This document shows, in pieces, positions 1-5,249 of a stretch of 5,249 bases of DNA; position 1 is the stretch's first letter, and each line of letters opens with the position of its first letter. The position numbers and the translations under genes are program-made. The stretch lies in NCBI GenBank assembly GCA_013823505.1, contig PNMH01000163.1, positions 1 to 5,249 of the forward strand. Direction: 5' to 3'. The DNA comes from Polaromonas sp. GTDB lineage: Bacteria; Pseudomonadota; Gammaproteobacteria; Burkholderiales; Burkholderiaceae. The notes under the pieces are model-generated. The model was not told the origin of the DNA, did not search any database, and saw only the letters and a program-made list of their open reading frames with translations.

Positions 1-623
1 TGTTCACCCCGGCCAGCCTGTCGGCCTCGCTGTACTACACCTTGCACAGCACGGTGGTGATTGCCGGTCTGTTCTTGCTGGTGGAGCTCATGGCCTCGCA
101 GCGCGGCGAGGCGCGCGACAAGCTGCAGCCCGCCGTGGCGCTGCGCGAGCCGCTGCTGCTCGGTTTGATGATGATCTTCGGCGCCGCCTCGGCCGCCGGC
201 CTGCCGCCGCTGCCCGGCTTTCTGGGCAAGCTGATGGTGCTGGAAAGCAGTTCGGGCCTGCCCGCGCAGGCCTGGGTCTGGACCGTCGTGCTGATGGTGG
301 GCTTCTTCTCCATCGTGGGCCTCGCCCGCGCTGGCGTGGTGGTGTTCTGGCACGTGCAACCCGAGCAGGACGGAGCCGTCACGTCCGGTGCCAGCCTCAA
401 GTTGCTCAGCGCGGTGTGGGCCATCATGTTGATGACCGTGGCCATGGCCGTGCTGGCCTCGCCCATCAAGCGCTACACCGACGCGACCGCTTCACAGCTC
501 GCCGATCCGGCGGCGTATGTGCGCGCGGTGCTGGGCCCGGAACGGGCGACCACACCCACCATGCGAACCTACGACGGCGTGCGACCCGCGCCGGTCGTCA
601 AGCCCCAGGAGGAACGTCCATGA
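1..623 (+). CDS. phaD: Na+(K+)/H+ antiporter subunit D, C-terminal part (5' end outside window)
   Basis: The reading frame is open from the left edge (first full codon at 3) to TGA at 621-623, giving about 206 residues of a protein that is normally around 500 or more. The family is the membrane subunit D of the Pha/Mrp/Mnh antiporter, related to the proton-pumping subunits of respiratory complex I. It exchanges monovalent cations for protons across the inner membrane. The fragment has at least four hydrophobic segments: around STVVIAGLFLLVELM, the stretch GLMMIFGAASAAGLPPLPGF, one around VWTVVLMVGFFSIVGLA, and one around AVWAIMLMTVAMAVLA. The GLPPLPGFLGKLMVL segment is the typical AGLPPLSGFxGK signature of subunit D. 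The identity is reinforced by the E, F and G genes directly behind it. A TTG at 42 is only an internal codon, not the start. Whether the cation is Na+ or K+ cannot be told from this sequence. Confidence 0.93.
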   Translation, partial: FTPASLSASLYYTLHSTVVIAGLFLLVELMASQRGEARDKLQPAVALREPLLLGLMMIFGAASAAGLPPLPGFLGKLMVLESSSGLPAQAWVWTVVLMVGFFSIVGLARAGVVVFWHVQPEQDGAVTSGASLKLLSAVWAIMLMTVAMAVLASPIKRYTDATASQLADPAAYVRAVLGPERATTPTMRTYDGVRPAPVVKPQEERP

Positions 624-1165
624 CCGCGCCCCACCCAGATCGCCTGCCTGTCCGCAAGGCGGGCTGGTTCGACCACCCGGTGCTCTCCGTGCTGCTGGGC
701 ATCAGCTGGCTCGCGCTCTCGCACAGCGTGGAGCTGGTGCACCTGCTCTCGGCCTTGCTCATCGGGCTGATCCTGCCGCGTCTGCTGCACCCGTTCCTGA
801 CACCGGCAGACCACATCGACTGGATGGCCGCGCTGCGTCTGACAGCCGTGGTGCTCAAGGACATCGTGCTGTCCAACATCACGGTGGCGAAACTGGTGCT
901 CGGTCCCATGAGCACGCCAAAGCCGGCTTGGCTGCCCGTGCCGCTGGCCACCGACCACCCGCGCATCAACGCACTGTTTGCCACCATCATCACCACCACG
1001 CCGGGCACGGTGTCTTGTGTGGTTGACGAGCAGCGCCACGAGATCCTGGTGCACGCACTCAACTGCGATGACGCGCAGGCCATGATCGACGACATGAAGA
1101 ACCGCTATGAGGTGCCGCTGATGCAGATCTTCGGCCAGCAGGCACGCACCGGGAGCGCGGCATGA
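620..1165 (+). CDS. phaE: Na+(K+)/H+ antiporter subunit E
   Basis: This encodes a 181-residue small membrane subunit of the Pha/Mrp antiporter (MnhE family), slightly longer than the usual 160-170. The N-terminal half is hydrophobic, with segments around VLSVLLGISWLAL and LLSALLIGLILPRLL and a further one around AALRLTAVVLKDIVLSNI. The soluble C-terminal half carries the family hallmark ATIITTTPGTVSCVVDE followed by EILVHALNCDD, which matches the usual S-x-T-L-T-P-G-T and VHALD pattern. ATG 620 is chosen because it overlaps the phaD stop as ATGA and has a strong SD, AGGAGGA, at 607-613 with 6 nt spacing. The frame is open further upstream to 416, but that part lies inside phaD in another frame and is not plausible. 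The overlap suggests translational coupling with phaD. The subunit is needed for assembly of the complex in characterised Mrp systems, but its mechanistic role is not clear. Confidence 0.95.
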   Translation: MTAPHPDRLPVRKAGWFDHPVLSVLLGISWLALSHSVELVHLLSALLIGLILPRLLHPFLTPADHIDWMAALRLTAVVLKDIVLSNITVAKLVLGPMSTPKPAWLPVPLATDHPRINALFATIITTTPGTVSCVVDEQRHEILVHALNCDDAQAMIDDMKNRYEVPLMQIFGQQARTGSAA

Positions 1166-1437
1166 ACATCCTCGAGATCGCCCTGAACATCGCGCTGGCC
1201 GCGATCACCGTCTCCATGCTGCTGTGCGGCTGGCGCCTGCTGCTCGGGCCCGAGACCACCGACCGCCTGCTCGCGCTGGACACGCTCTACCTCAACACCG
1301 TGGCCCTCATCGTGGTGCTGGGTATGCGCTGGAACACCGCCTTGCTGTTCGAGGCCGCCTTGTTGGTGGCCATGCTCGGATTTGTATCCACCGTGGCGCT
1401 GGCGCGCTACCTCAGCCGCGGCGACGTGGTCGAATAA
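1162..1437 (+). CDS. phaF: Na+(K+)/H+ antiporter subunit F
   Basis: This encodes a 91-residue integral membrane protein of the MrpF/PhaF family, at the usual length. It has three hydrophobic helices: about residues 3-22 (ILEIALNIALAAITVSMLLC), 40-55 around NTVALIVVLGM, and 60-83 around LLFEAALLVAMLGFVSTVALA. The conserved family segment is RLLLGPETTDRLLALDTL, equivalent to the common RLLRGP-x-x-x-DR-x-x-ALD motif. The start ATG overlaps the phaE stop (ATGA), with GGGAG at 1151-1155 as SD, so the gene is probably translationally coupled. It is a structural subunit of the multi-protein antiporter in the inner membrane and is not expected to transport ions alone. Confidence 0.95.
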   Translation: MNILEIALNIALAAITVSMLLCGWRLLLGPETTDRLLALDTLYLNTVALIVVLGMRWNTALLFEAALLVAMLGFVSTVALARYLSRGDVVE

Positions 1438-1446
1438 GGAGACAGC

Positions 1447-1788
1447 ATGCACCCCGTCATTGAATGGACCGCCGGGATCCTCATCGTGATCGCCGCTTTC
1501 TTCCTGCTGGTGGGCGCCATCGGCCTGGCGCGACTTCCCGACTTCTACATGCGCCTGCACGCGCCCACCAAGGCGTCCACACTGGGTGTGGGCGGCATCC
1601 TGATTGCCTCGATGCTGGTCGCTGCTGCGCAAGGCCGCGCCGGTGTGGCCGAGTTGTTGATCACGCTCTTTGTGTTCATCACCGCGCCGGTCTCGGCCAA
1701 CCTCATGGCCCAGGCCGCGCTGCACCTCAAGCTGGCATCGCGCGCGCCGGTGCCGCGCGACGCGGTGCCCGAGCGGCGGGAAGGCTGA
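1447..1788 (+). CDS. phaG: Na+(K+)/H+ antiporter subunit G
   Basis: This encodes the last subunit of the Pha/Mrp antiporter, 113 residues and of normal length. Three membrane segments are visible, around ILIVIAAFFLLVGAIGLARL, around LGVGGILIASMLVAAAQG and around AELLITLFVFITAPVSANLM. The family signature is LPDFYMRLHAPTKASTLGVG, which includes the conserved R-L-H-A-x-T-K core. The gene starts 9 bp after phaF with SD AAGGAGA at 1436-1442, which also includes part of the phaF stop codon. The polar tail, about 19 residues rich in Arg, Pro and Ala, lies in the 62 bp shared with the convergent repressor gene. As the end of a D-E-F-G series it very probably closes the operon. Confidence 0.95.
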   Translation: MHPVIEWTAGILIVIAAFFLLVGAIGLARLPDFYMRLHAPTKASTLGVGGILIASMLVAAAQGRAGVAELLITLFVFITAPVSANLMAQAALHLKLASRAPVPRDAVPERREG

Positions 1789-2404
1789 AGCCCAGGCCGG
1801 TGAGGTAGGCGTCCATGGTTTGACGCCCGCTTTTCTCCAGGTCAAACGCCAGCGGGTCGAGCAGCCAGTTCTGGATCAGACCGTCCAGGATCACGTGCAG
1901 GCCGAGCGCCGCGGTGGGCAGGGGCATGGGCAGCTTGATGTCTTCGCGGCGCACCACCTCTCTCAGCGCTTTTTCGGTCATGGCCATGCACTGGTTGCGC
2001 ACCTGCAGGTGCCGGTCGCGCACCGCCTGCATTTCGCTCACGTATTCCACCTTGTGCGTGGCCACCTCGAACACACGGCGTGTCTGTTCATCGGTGGCGG
2101 TCTGCTTGAGCGCGTTCATCATCGAATCGCGCAGCGAGAGCAGGGGATTGTCGGCGGCCTCGGCCTTGCCCGCCGCGCAAGCCAGCGCGCCTTCCAACGG
2201 CATGGTCACGCGCTCCATCATGGCGTTGAACAGGGCCGCCTTGTCCTTGAAATGCCAGTAGATGGCACCGCGCGTGGTGCCTGCCGTGTTGGCGATGTCG
2301 TTGAGCGAAGTGCGCGAAACGCCATGCGCCTGAAACAAATGCTCTGCAGCATCGAGCAGGCTGTTGCGTGTCACCAGCGCATCGGCTTTGGTGCGTCGAA
2401 CCAT
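1727..2404 (-). CDS. acrR: TetR-family repressor of the RND efflux pump (AcrR/TtgR type)
   Basis: This encodes a 225-residue TetR-family transcriptional repressor. The N-terminal DNA-binding domain spans about residues 10-59: helix TRNSLLDAAEHLFQAHGVS, then the helix-turn-helix SLNDIANTAGTTRGAIYWHF (33-52), ending in KDKAALF. TRGAIYWHFKDK is the same as in E. coli AcrR, as I recall that protein. The rest is the variable ligand-binding and dimerisation domain, whose drug ligand cannot be read from sequence. ATG 2404 is supported by GGAGA on the minus strand (2413-2417) with 8 nt spacing. The gene diverges from the membrane-fusion/RND genes, with an AcrR-like palindrome between them, so it very likely represses both itself and the pump and is released by pump substrates. 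The last 20 residues (from F206) are Ala/Pro/Arg-rich and read through the antisense of phaG. They look like an extension beyond the usual 210-215 residues. Confidence 0.93.
   Translation of the reverse strand: MVRRTKADALVTRNSLLDAAEHLFQAHGVSRTSLNDIANTAGTTRGAIYWHFKDKAALFNAMMERVTMPLEGALACAAGKAEAADNPLLSLRDSMMNALKQTATDEQTRRVFEVATHKVEYVSEMQAVRDRHLQVRNQCMAMTEKALREVVRREDIKLPMPLPTAALGLHVILDGLIQNWLLDPLAFDLEKSGRQTMDAYLTGLGFSLPAARAPRRAAPARAMPA
1808..1834 (+). terminator. Weak candidate terminator after phaG
   Basis: A perfect 6-bp GC-rich stem (GGCGTC 1808-1813 and GACGCC 1822-1827) with an 8-nt loop is followed after CGC by TTTT at 1831-1834. It starts 20 bp after the phaG stop, the right place to end the antiporter transcript. 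It lies inside the coding region of the convergent repressor gene, its stem is short and its T-run is only four bases and offset. It may therefore be chance. Confidence 0.25.
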
Positions 2405-2445
2405 GATGTTTGTCTCCAGAAATCATGCCCTTGAGGCATTGCAGG

Positions 2446-2475
2446 ACTATACATACATTCTTGTATGTATGTATA
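2446..2475 (-). promoter_or_regulatory. Predicted promoter of the repressor gene
   Basis: On the minus strand, a -35-like TATACA (2475-2470) and a -10-like TATAGT (2451-2446) are separated by 18 bp. TATAGT matches the sigma-70 consensus at five of six bases and TATACA at four of six. Transcription would begin near 2439, leaving a leader of about 35 nt with a good SD. The promoter coincides almost entirely with the palindromic operator, so repressor binding should exclude RNA polymerase. Confidence 0.55.
2448..2475. promoter_or_regulatory. AcrR-like palindromic operator
   Basis: This is a 28-bp inverted repeat with 12 of 14 base pairs complementary, centred between 2461 and 2462. The left arm is TATACATACAT (2448-2458) and the right arm is ATGTATGTATA (2465-2475). 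The inner 24 bp (2450-2473) agree with the E. coli AcrR box at about 21 of 24 positions, as I recall that site: half-sites TACATACATT and AATGTATGTA around TGTG, here TACATACATT, CTTG and TATGTATGTA. It is an AT-rich island in GC-rich DNA and lies between the repressor gene and the genes it should control. It is very probably the binding site of the divergently encoded TetR-family protein. Confidence 0.88.
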
Positions 2476-2477
2476 CT
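2448..2477 (+). promoter_or_regulatory. Predicted promoter of the efflux pump operon
   Basis: A -35-like TATACA (2448-2453) and a -10-like TATACT (2472-2477) are separated by 18 bp. TATACT matches the sigma-70 consensus at five of six bases. Transcription would start near 2484, giving a leader of about 73 nt before the ATG at 2557. The promoter overlaps the operator over nearly its full length and mirrors the promoter on the other strand, so one bound repressor dimer pair should block both. Confidence 0.55.
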
Positions 2478-2556
2478 TCGCCGCTTTGCGATGGATCAAG
2501 AAGTCAGGTCATTGCCTGCTTTTGTGCCTCGCCCATTTTCCATCCCAAGGATTCCC

Positions 2557-3828
2557 ATGCCCGCCTTGAGCCCCATCAAGTCTGCGCCTGTCTCGCGCAC
2601 CCGGTTTGTTTCGTTCCCCCCCAACCACCTGCTGCGAGGCCTGTCGGTGCTCGCGCTGGCGGTGGTGTTGAGTGCGTGCGGCAAATCCGAAGCCCCTCCC
2701 GCCGCAGCCGCGGGCGGCGGCCGGCCCGCACCCGAGGTGGGCGTGATCACGGTGGCGCCCGGTGACGTGGGGCTGGTGACCGAATTGCCGGGCCGCCTGG
2801 AGGCCTCGCGCGTGGCCCAGGTGCGGGCACGGGCCGCGGGCATCCTGCAAGAGCGGTTGTTCCGCGAGGGCAGCGATGTCAAGGCGGGTCAGCCGTTGTT
2901 CCGCATCGACGCCGCGCCCTACGCCGCCGCCTTGCAGAGCGCCCAAGCGGGTCTGGCCCGCTCGCAGGCCAACCTCACGCAGGCCACCGCGCTGGCCGAA
3001 CGCTACGCACCGCTGGTGAAGGAAAACGCCATCAGCCAGCAGGAATACGCGAGTGCGGTGGCCGCGCAGAAGCAGGCCGAGGCCGATGTGGCCGCTGGCC
3101 GCGCTTCGGTGCAGACCGCGAACATCACGCTGGGTTATGCCCGCGTGACCGCGCCCATCTCGGGCCGCATCGGCCGCTCGCTGGTGACCGAGGGTGCGCT
3201 GGTCGGGCAGGGTGAAGCCACCCAGCTGGCCGTCATCCAGCAGATCAACCCCATGTACGTGAACTTCACCCAGTCGGCCGCCGAGGTCTACCAGCTGCGC
3301 AAGGCCATGGACAGTGGCCAGCTCAAGGGCGCGGGCGCGCAGGCCGCGGCCGTGCAGGTGGTGATGGAAGACGGCAGCGTGTATGACCAGCCGGGTCGCC
3401 TGCTGTTCTCCGACCTCACGGTGGACAGCACCACCGGCCAGGTGACGCTGCGCGCCGAAGTGCCCAACCCCAAGGGCACTCTACTGCCCGGCTTGTACGT
3501 GCGCGTGCGCCTGGAGCAGGCCAAGGCGGGCAACGCCATCACGCTGCCTCAGCAGGCGGTGACGCGTTCGGCCCAGGGCGACACCGTTTCGGTGGTGGAC
3601 GCCGAAGGCAAGATTGCCAAGCGCAATGTGAAGGTGGGTGGCCAGCAGAACGGCCGCTGGGTGATTCTGGACGGCCTGCAGGCCGGCGAACAGGTGATGG
3701 TCGACGGCTTCCAGAAGCTGCAGATGATGCCGCCCGGTACCGCCGTGAAGGCTGTGCCTTGGCAAGCACCCGGCAGCGCACCGGCCGCGCCCGCGGCCGC
3801 CGCGCCAGCGCCCGCGGCAGCGAAGTAA
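2557..3828 (+). CDS. acrA: RND efflux periplasmic adaptor (membrane-fusion) lipoprotein, MexA/AcrA type
   Basis: This 423-residue adaptor links the inner-membrane RND pump to an outer-membrane channel. A hydrophobic signal segment ends in a lipobox, VVLSAC, with Cys41 as the lipidated residue. The mature protein begins CGKSEAPP, as in P. aeruginosa MexA. Next come a lipoyl half-motif (about 85-120, with FREGSDVKAGQPLFRID), an alpha-helical hairpin (about 122-192), the second lipoyl half (VTAPISGRIGRSLVTEGALV), and the beta-barrel and membrane-proximal domains with LLPGLYVRVRL. The hairpin carries the TolC-contact pattern R-x3-L-x6-S (R149, L153, S160). The C-terminus is an Ala/Pro tail. ATG 2557 is preferred because AAGGA (2547-2551) precedes it by 5 nt. 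ATG 2491 is in frame but has no SD and lies only about 7 nt after the predicted transcript start. A start before 2450 would fall in or upstream of the operator. The gene is followed after 12 bp by the transporter gene. Confidence 0.94.
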   Translation: MPALSPIKSAPVSRTRFVSFPPNHLLRGLSVLALAVVLSACGKSEAPPAAAAGGGRPAPEVGVITVAPGDVGLVTELPGRLEASRVAQVRARAAGILQERLFREGSDVKAGQPLFRIDAAPYAAALQSAQAGLARSQANLTQATALAERYAPLVKENAISQQEYASAVAAQKQAEADVAAGRASVQTANITLGYARVTAPISGRIGRSLVTEGALVGQGEATQLAVIQQINPMYVNFTQSAAEVYQLRKAMDSGQLKGAGAQAAAVQVVMEDGSVYDQPGRLLFSDLTVDSTTGQVTLRAEVPNPKGTLLPGLYVRVRLEQAKAGNAITLPQQAVTRSAQGDTVSVVDAEGKIAKRNVKVGGQQNGRWVILDGLQAGEQVMVDGFQKLQMMPPGTAVKAVPWQAPGSAPAAPAAAAPAPAAAK

Positions 3829-3840
3829 GGAGCGCCCGAC

Positions 3841-5249
3841 ATGGCGAAATTCTTCATTGACCGGCCCATCTTCGCGTGGGTGATCGCGCTCTTCATCATG
3901 GTGATGGGCGCTGTGTCCATCACCCAGCTGCCGATTGCGCAGTACCCCCCCGTGGCCCCACCGGCCATCGTCATCAACGCCACGTATCCCGGTGCATCGG
4001 CGTCCACGCTGGAGAACAGCGTGTTGTCGGTGATCGAGCAGGAAATGAACGGCTCGCCTGGCCTGATCTACATGGAGTCGGTGGCGCAGGCCAACGGCAC
4101 CGGCAGCATCACGCTGAGTTTCGAGACCGGCACCAACGCCGAGCTGGCACAAGTGGACGTGCAGAACCGGCTCTCGCGCGCCACGCCGCGCCTGCCCGCC
4201 GCCGTGACACAGCAGGGCGTGCGCGTGGACCGCTCGCGCAGCAACTTCCTGCTGTTTGCCATCTTGTCCAGCGACGACCCGGCCTGGGACCCGGTGGCGC
4301 TGGGTGACTACGCGTCGCGCAGCGTGGTGCCCGAGCTGCAGCGCCTGCCCGGCGTGGGCCAGGCACAGCTGTTCGGTACCGAGCGCGCCATGCGCATCTG
4401 GATCGACCCGGCCAAGTTGCTCGGCTTCAACCTGAGCGCGGCCGATGTCACCAACGCCATCCGGGCGCAGAACGCGCAGGTCTCGGCCGGTGAAATCGGC
4501 GCTTTGCCCAACGTGGGCGGCCAGAGCATTGCGGCCACTGTGGTGGTCAATGGGCAGCTCGCCAGCGTCGAGCAGTTCGGCAACGTGGTGCTGCGTGCCA
4601 GCGCCGATGGCGCCACCGTGCGCCTGAAAGACGTGGCCCGCATCGAACTCGGTGCCCAGGCCTACGCCACCTCGGCGCGCCTGAACGGCAAACCGTCCAC
4701 CGGCATTGGTGTGCAGCTCTCGCCGAGCGGCAATGCGCTGGCCACCGCCGATGCGGTGCGCGCCAAGATGACCGAGCTGGAGCGCTTCTTCCCGGCCGGC
4801 ATGACCTGGGCGATTCCTTACGACAGCTCGCGCTTCGTGAAGATCTCCATCGAGCAGGTGGCCATCACGCTGGGTGAAGCCATGCTGCTGGTGTTCCTGG
4901 TGATGTTCCTGTTCCTGCAGAACTTCCGCTACACCGTCATCCCCACCATCGTGGTGCCGGTGGCGCTGCTGGGCACCTTCGCCGTGCTGCTGGCCATGGG
5001 CTTCTCCATCAACGTGCTGACGATGTTCGGCATGGTGCTGGTGATCGGCATCGTGGTGGACGACGCCATCGTGGTGGTGGAGAACGTCGAACGCATCATG
5101 AGCGAGGAGGGGCTGCCGCCACTGGAGGCCACGCGCAAGGCCATGACGCAGATCTCGGGCGCCATCATCGGCGTGACCGTGGTGCTGATCTCGGTGTTCG
5201 TACCGCTGGCCTTTTTTGCCGGTTCGGTGGGCAACATCTACCGCCAGTT
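3841..5249 (+). CDS. acrB: RND multidrug efflux transporter, AcrB/MexB type (3' end outside window)
   Basis: The first 469 complete codons of a transporter that is normally about 1040-1060 residues are present, and the frame is open to the right edge. The family is the inner-membrane, proton-driven trimeric pump of the hydrophobe/amphiphile RND class. The N-terminus FFIDRPIFAWVIALFIMVMG is typical. The porter domain includes QYPPVAPPAIVI, QVDVQNRL and LPGVGQAQLFG, and RAQNAQVSAGEIG is also characteristic. Membrane helices follow around residues 341-360 (TM2), 364-388 (TM3), 391-420 (TM4) and 439-459 (TM5). TM4 contains GIVVDDAIVVVENVERIM with the proton-relay Asp407 and Asp408. They fall at exactly the E. 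coli AcrB numbers, so there is no net insertion or deletion so far. The start is supported by AAGGAG (3827-3832), which overlaps the stop of the adaptor gene, with 8 nt spacing. Co-transcription with the adaptor is nearly certain. Substrate range cannot be predicted. Confidence 0.96.
   Translation, partial: MAKFFIDRPIFAWVIALFIMVMGAVSITQLPIAQYPPVAPPAIVINATYPGASASTLENSVLSVIEQEMNGSPGLIYMESVAQANGTGSITLSFETGTNAELAQVDVQNRLSRATPRLPAAVTQQGVRVDRSRSNFLLFAILSSDDPAWDPVALGDYASRSVVPELQRLPGVGQAQLFGTERAMRIWIDPAKLLGFNLSAADVTNAIRAQNAQVSAGEIGALPNVGGQSIAATVVVNGQLASVEQFGNVVLRASADGATVRLKDVARIELGAQAYATSARLNGKPSTGIGVQLSPSGNALATADAVRAKMTELERFFPAGMTWAIPYDSSRFVKISIEQVAITLGEAMLLVFLVMFLFLQNFRYTVIPTIVVPVALLGTFAVLLAMGFSINVLTMFGMVLVIGIVVDDAIVVVENVERIMSEEGLPPLEATRKAMTQISGAIIGVTVVLISVFVPLAFFAGSVGNIYRQ

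Noticed and set aside
416..619. N-terminal extension of phaE upstream of ATG 620
   Set aside because: It would lie wholly inside phaD in another frame. ATG 620 has a strong SD and the typical ATGA overlap.
983..1002. A run of CAT/CAC codons giving a poly-histidine stretch in a second + frame
   Set aside because: In the real phaE frame the same bases encode the conserved ATIITTTPGT motif. The His run is a shadow of that motif, not a metal-binding protein.
1105..1845. Long minus-strand open frame of 246 codons
   Set aside because: It lies opposite phaE, phaF, phaG and the repressor gene, and is rich in His, Gln and Gly as expected for the antisense of GC-rich membrane protein genes. No domain is recognisable.
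1670..2434. Plus-strand open frame of 254 codons opposite the repressor gene
   Set aside because: The minus-strand frame has a clear AcrR-type helix-turn-helix and SD. The plus-strand frame shows only GC-driven open reading and no domain.
3775..3825. GC-rich repetitive stretch at the end of the adaptor gene
   Set aside because: It encodes the Ala/Pro tail common in this family. I found no regular DNA repeat unit or element behind it.
3481..4152. Minus-strand open frame of 223 codons across the adaptor/transporter junction
   Set aside because: It is antisense to two well-supported genes, has low-complexity His/Arg/Gly composition and no recognisable motif.
4929..5237. Minus-strand open frame of 102 codons near the right edge
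   Set aside because: It is Ser/Thr/Met-rich, as expected opposite transmembrane helices of the transporter, and lies antisense to the conserved Asp-Asp motif region.

Overview
The window is dense, GC-rich coding DNA of a proteobacterium. The proteins look most like those of Burkholderiales, possibly Comamonadaceae; this comes from general protein resemblance and base composition, and no rRNA or other marker is present to confirm it. There are two gene blocks, both cut by the window edges, with a regulator gene between them.

Block 1 (1-1788, + strand) is the distal end of a multisubunit monovalent cation/proton antiporter operon of the Pha/Mrp/Mnh type. It holds the C-terminal part of PhaD followed by complete PhaE, PhaF and PhaG. 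D/E and E/F overlap by ATGA, and F/G are 9 bp apart with a strong Shine-Dalgarno (SD) sequence. The order D-E-F-G is the classic one, and upstream subunits A(B) and C are expected beyond the left edge.

Block 2 (1727-5249) is an AcrAB/MexAB-type RND multidrug efflux locus. A TetR-family repressor (acrR/ttgR type, minus strand) diverges from a MexA/AcrA-like lipoprotein membrane-fusion protein and an AcrB/MexB-like RND transporter. The transporter is cut by the right edge after about 469 codons. The 152-bp divergent region carries a 28-bp near-perfect palindrome that closely matches the E. coli AcrR operator. Promoter-like elements for both directions are embedded symmetrically in it, which fits a repressor shutting off its own gene and the pump genes together. 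An outer-membrane channel gene may lie beyond the right edge.

The two blocks converge. phaG and the repressor gene overlap tail to tail by 62 bp, with only a weak hairpin as a candidate terminator.

I see no mobile element, CRISPR array, RNA gene or clearly undescribed system. The most interesting points are the symmetric operator/promoter architecture, the MexA-type inner-membrane retention signal, and the convergent gene overlap.
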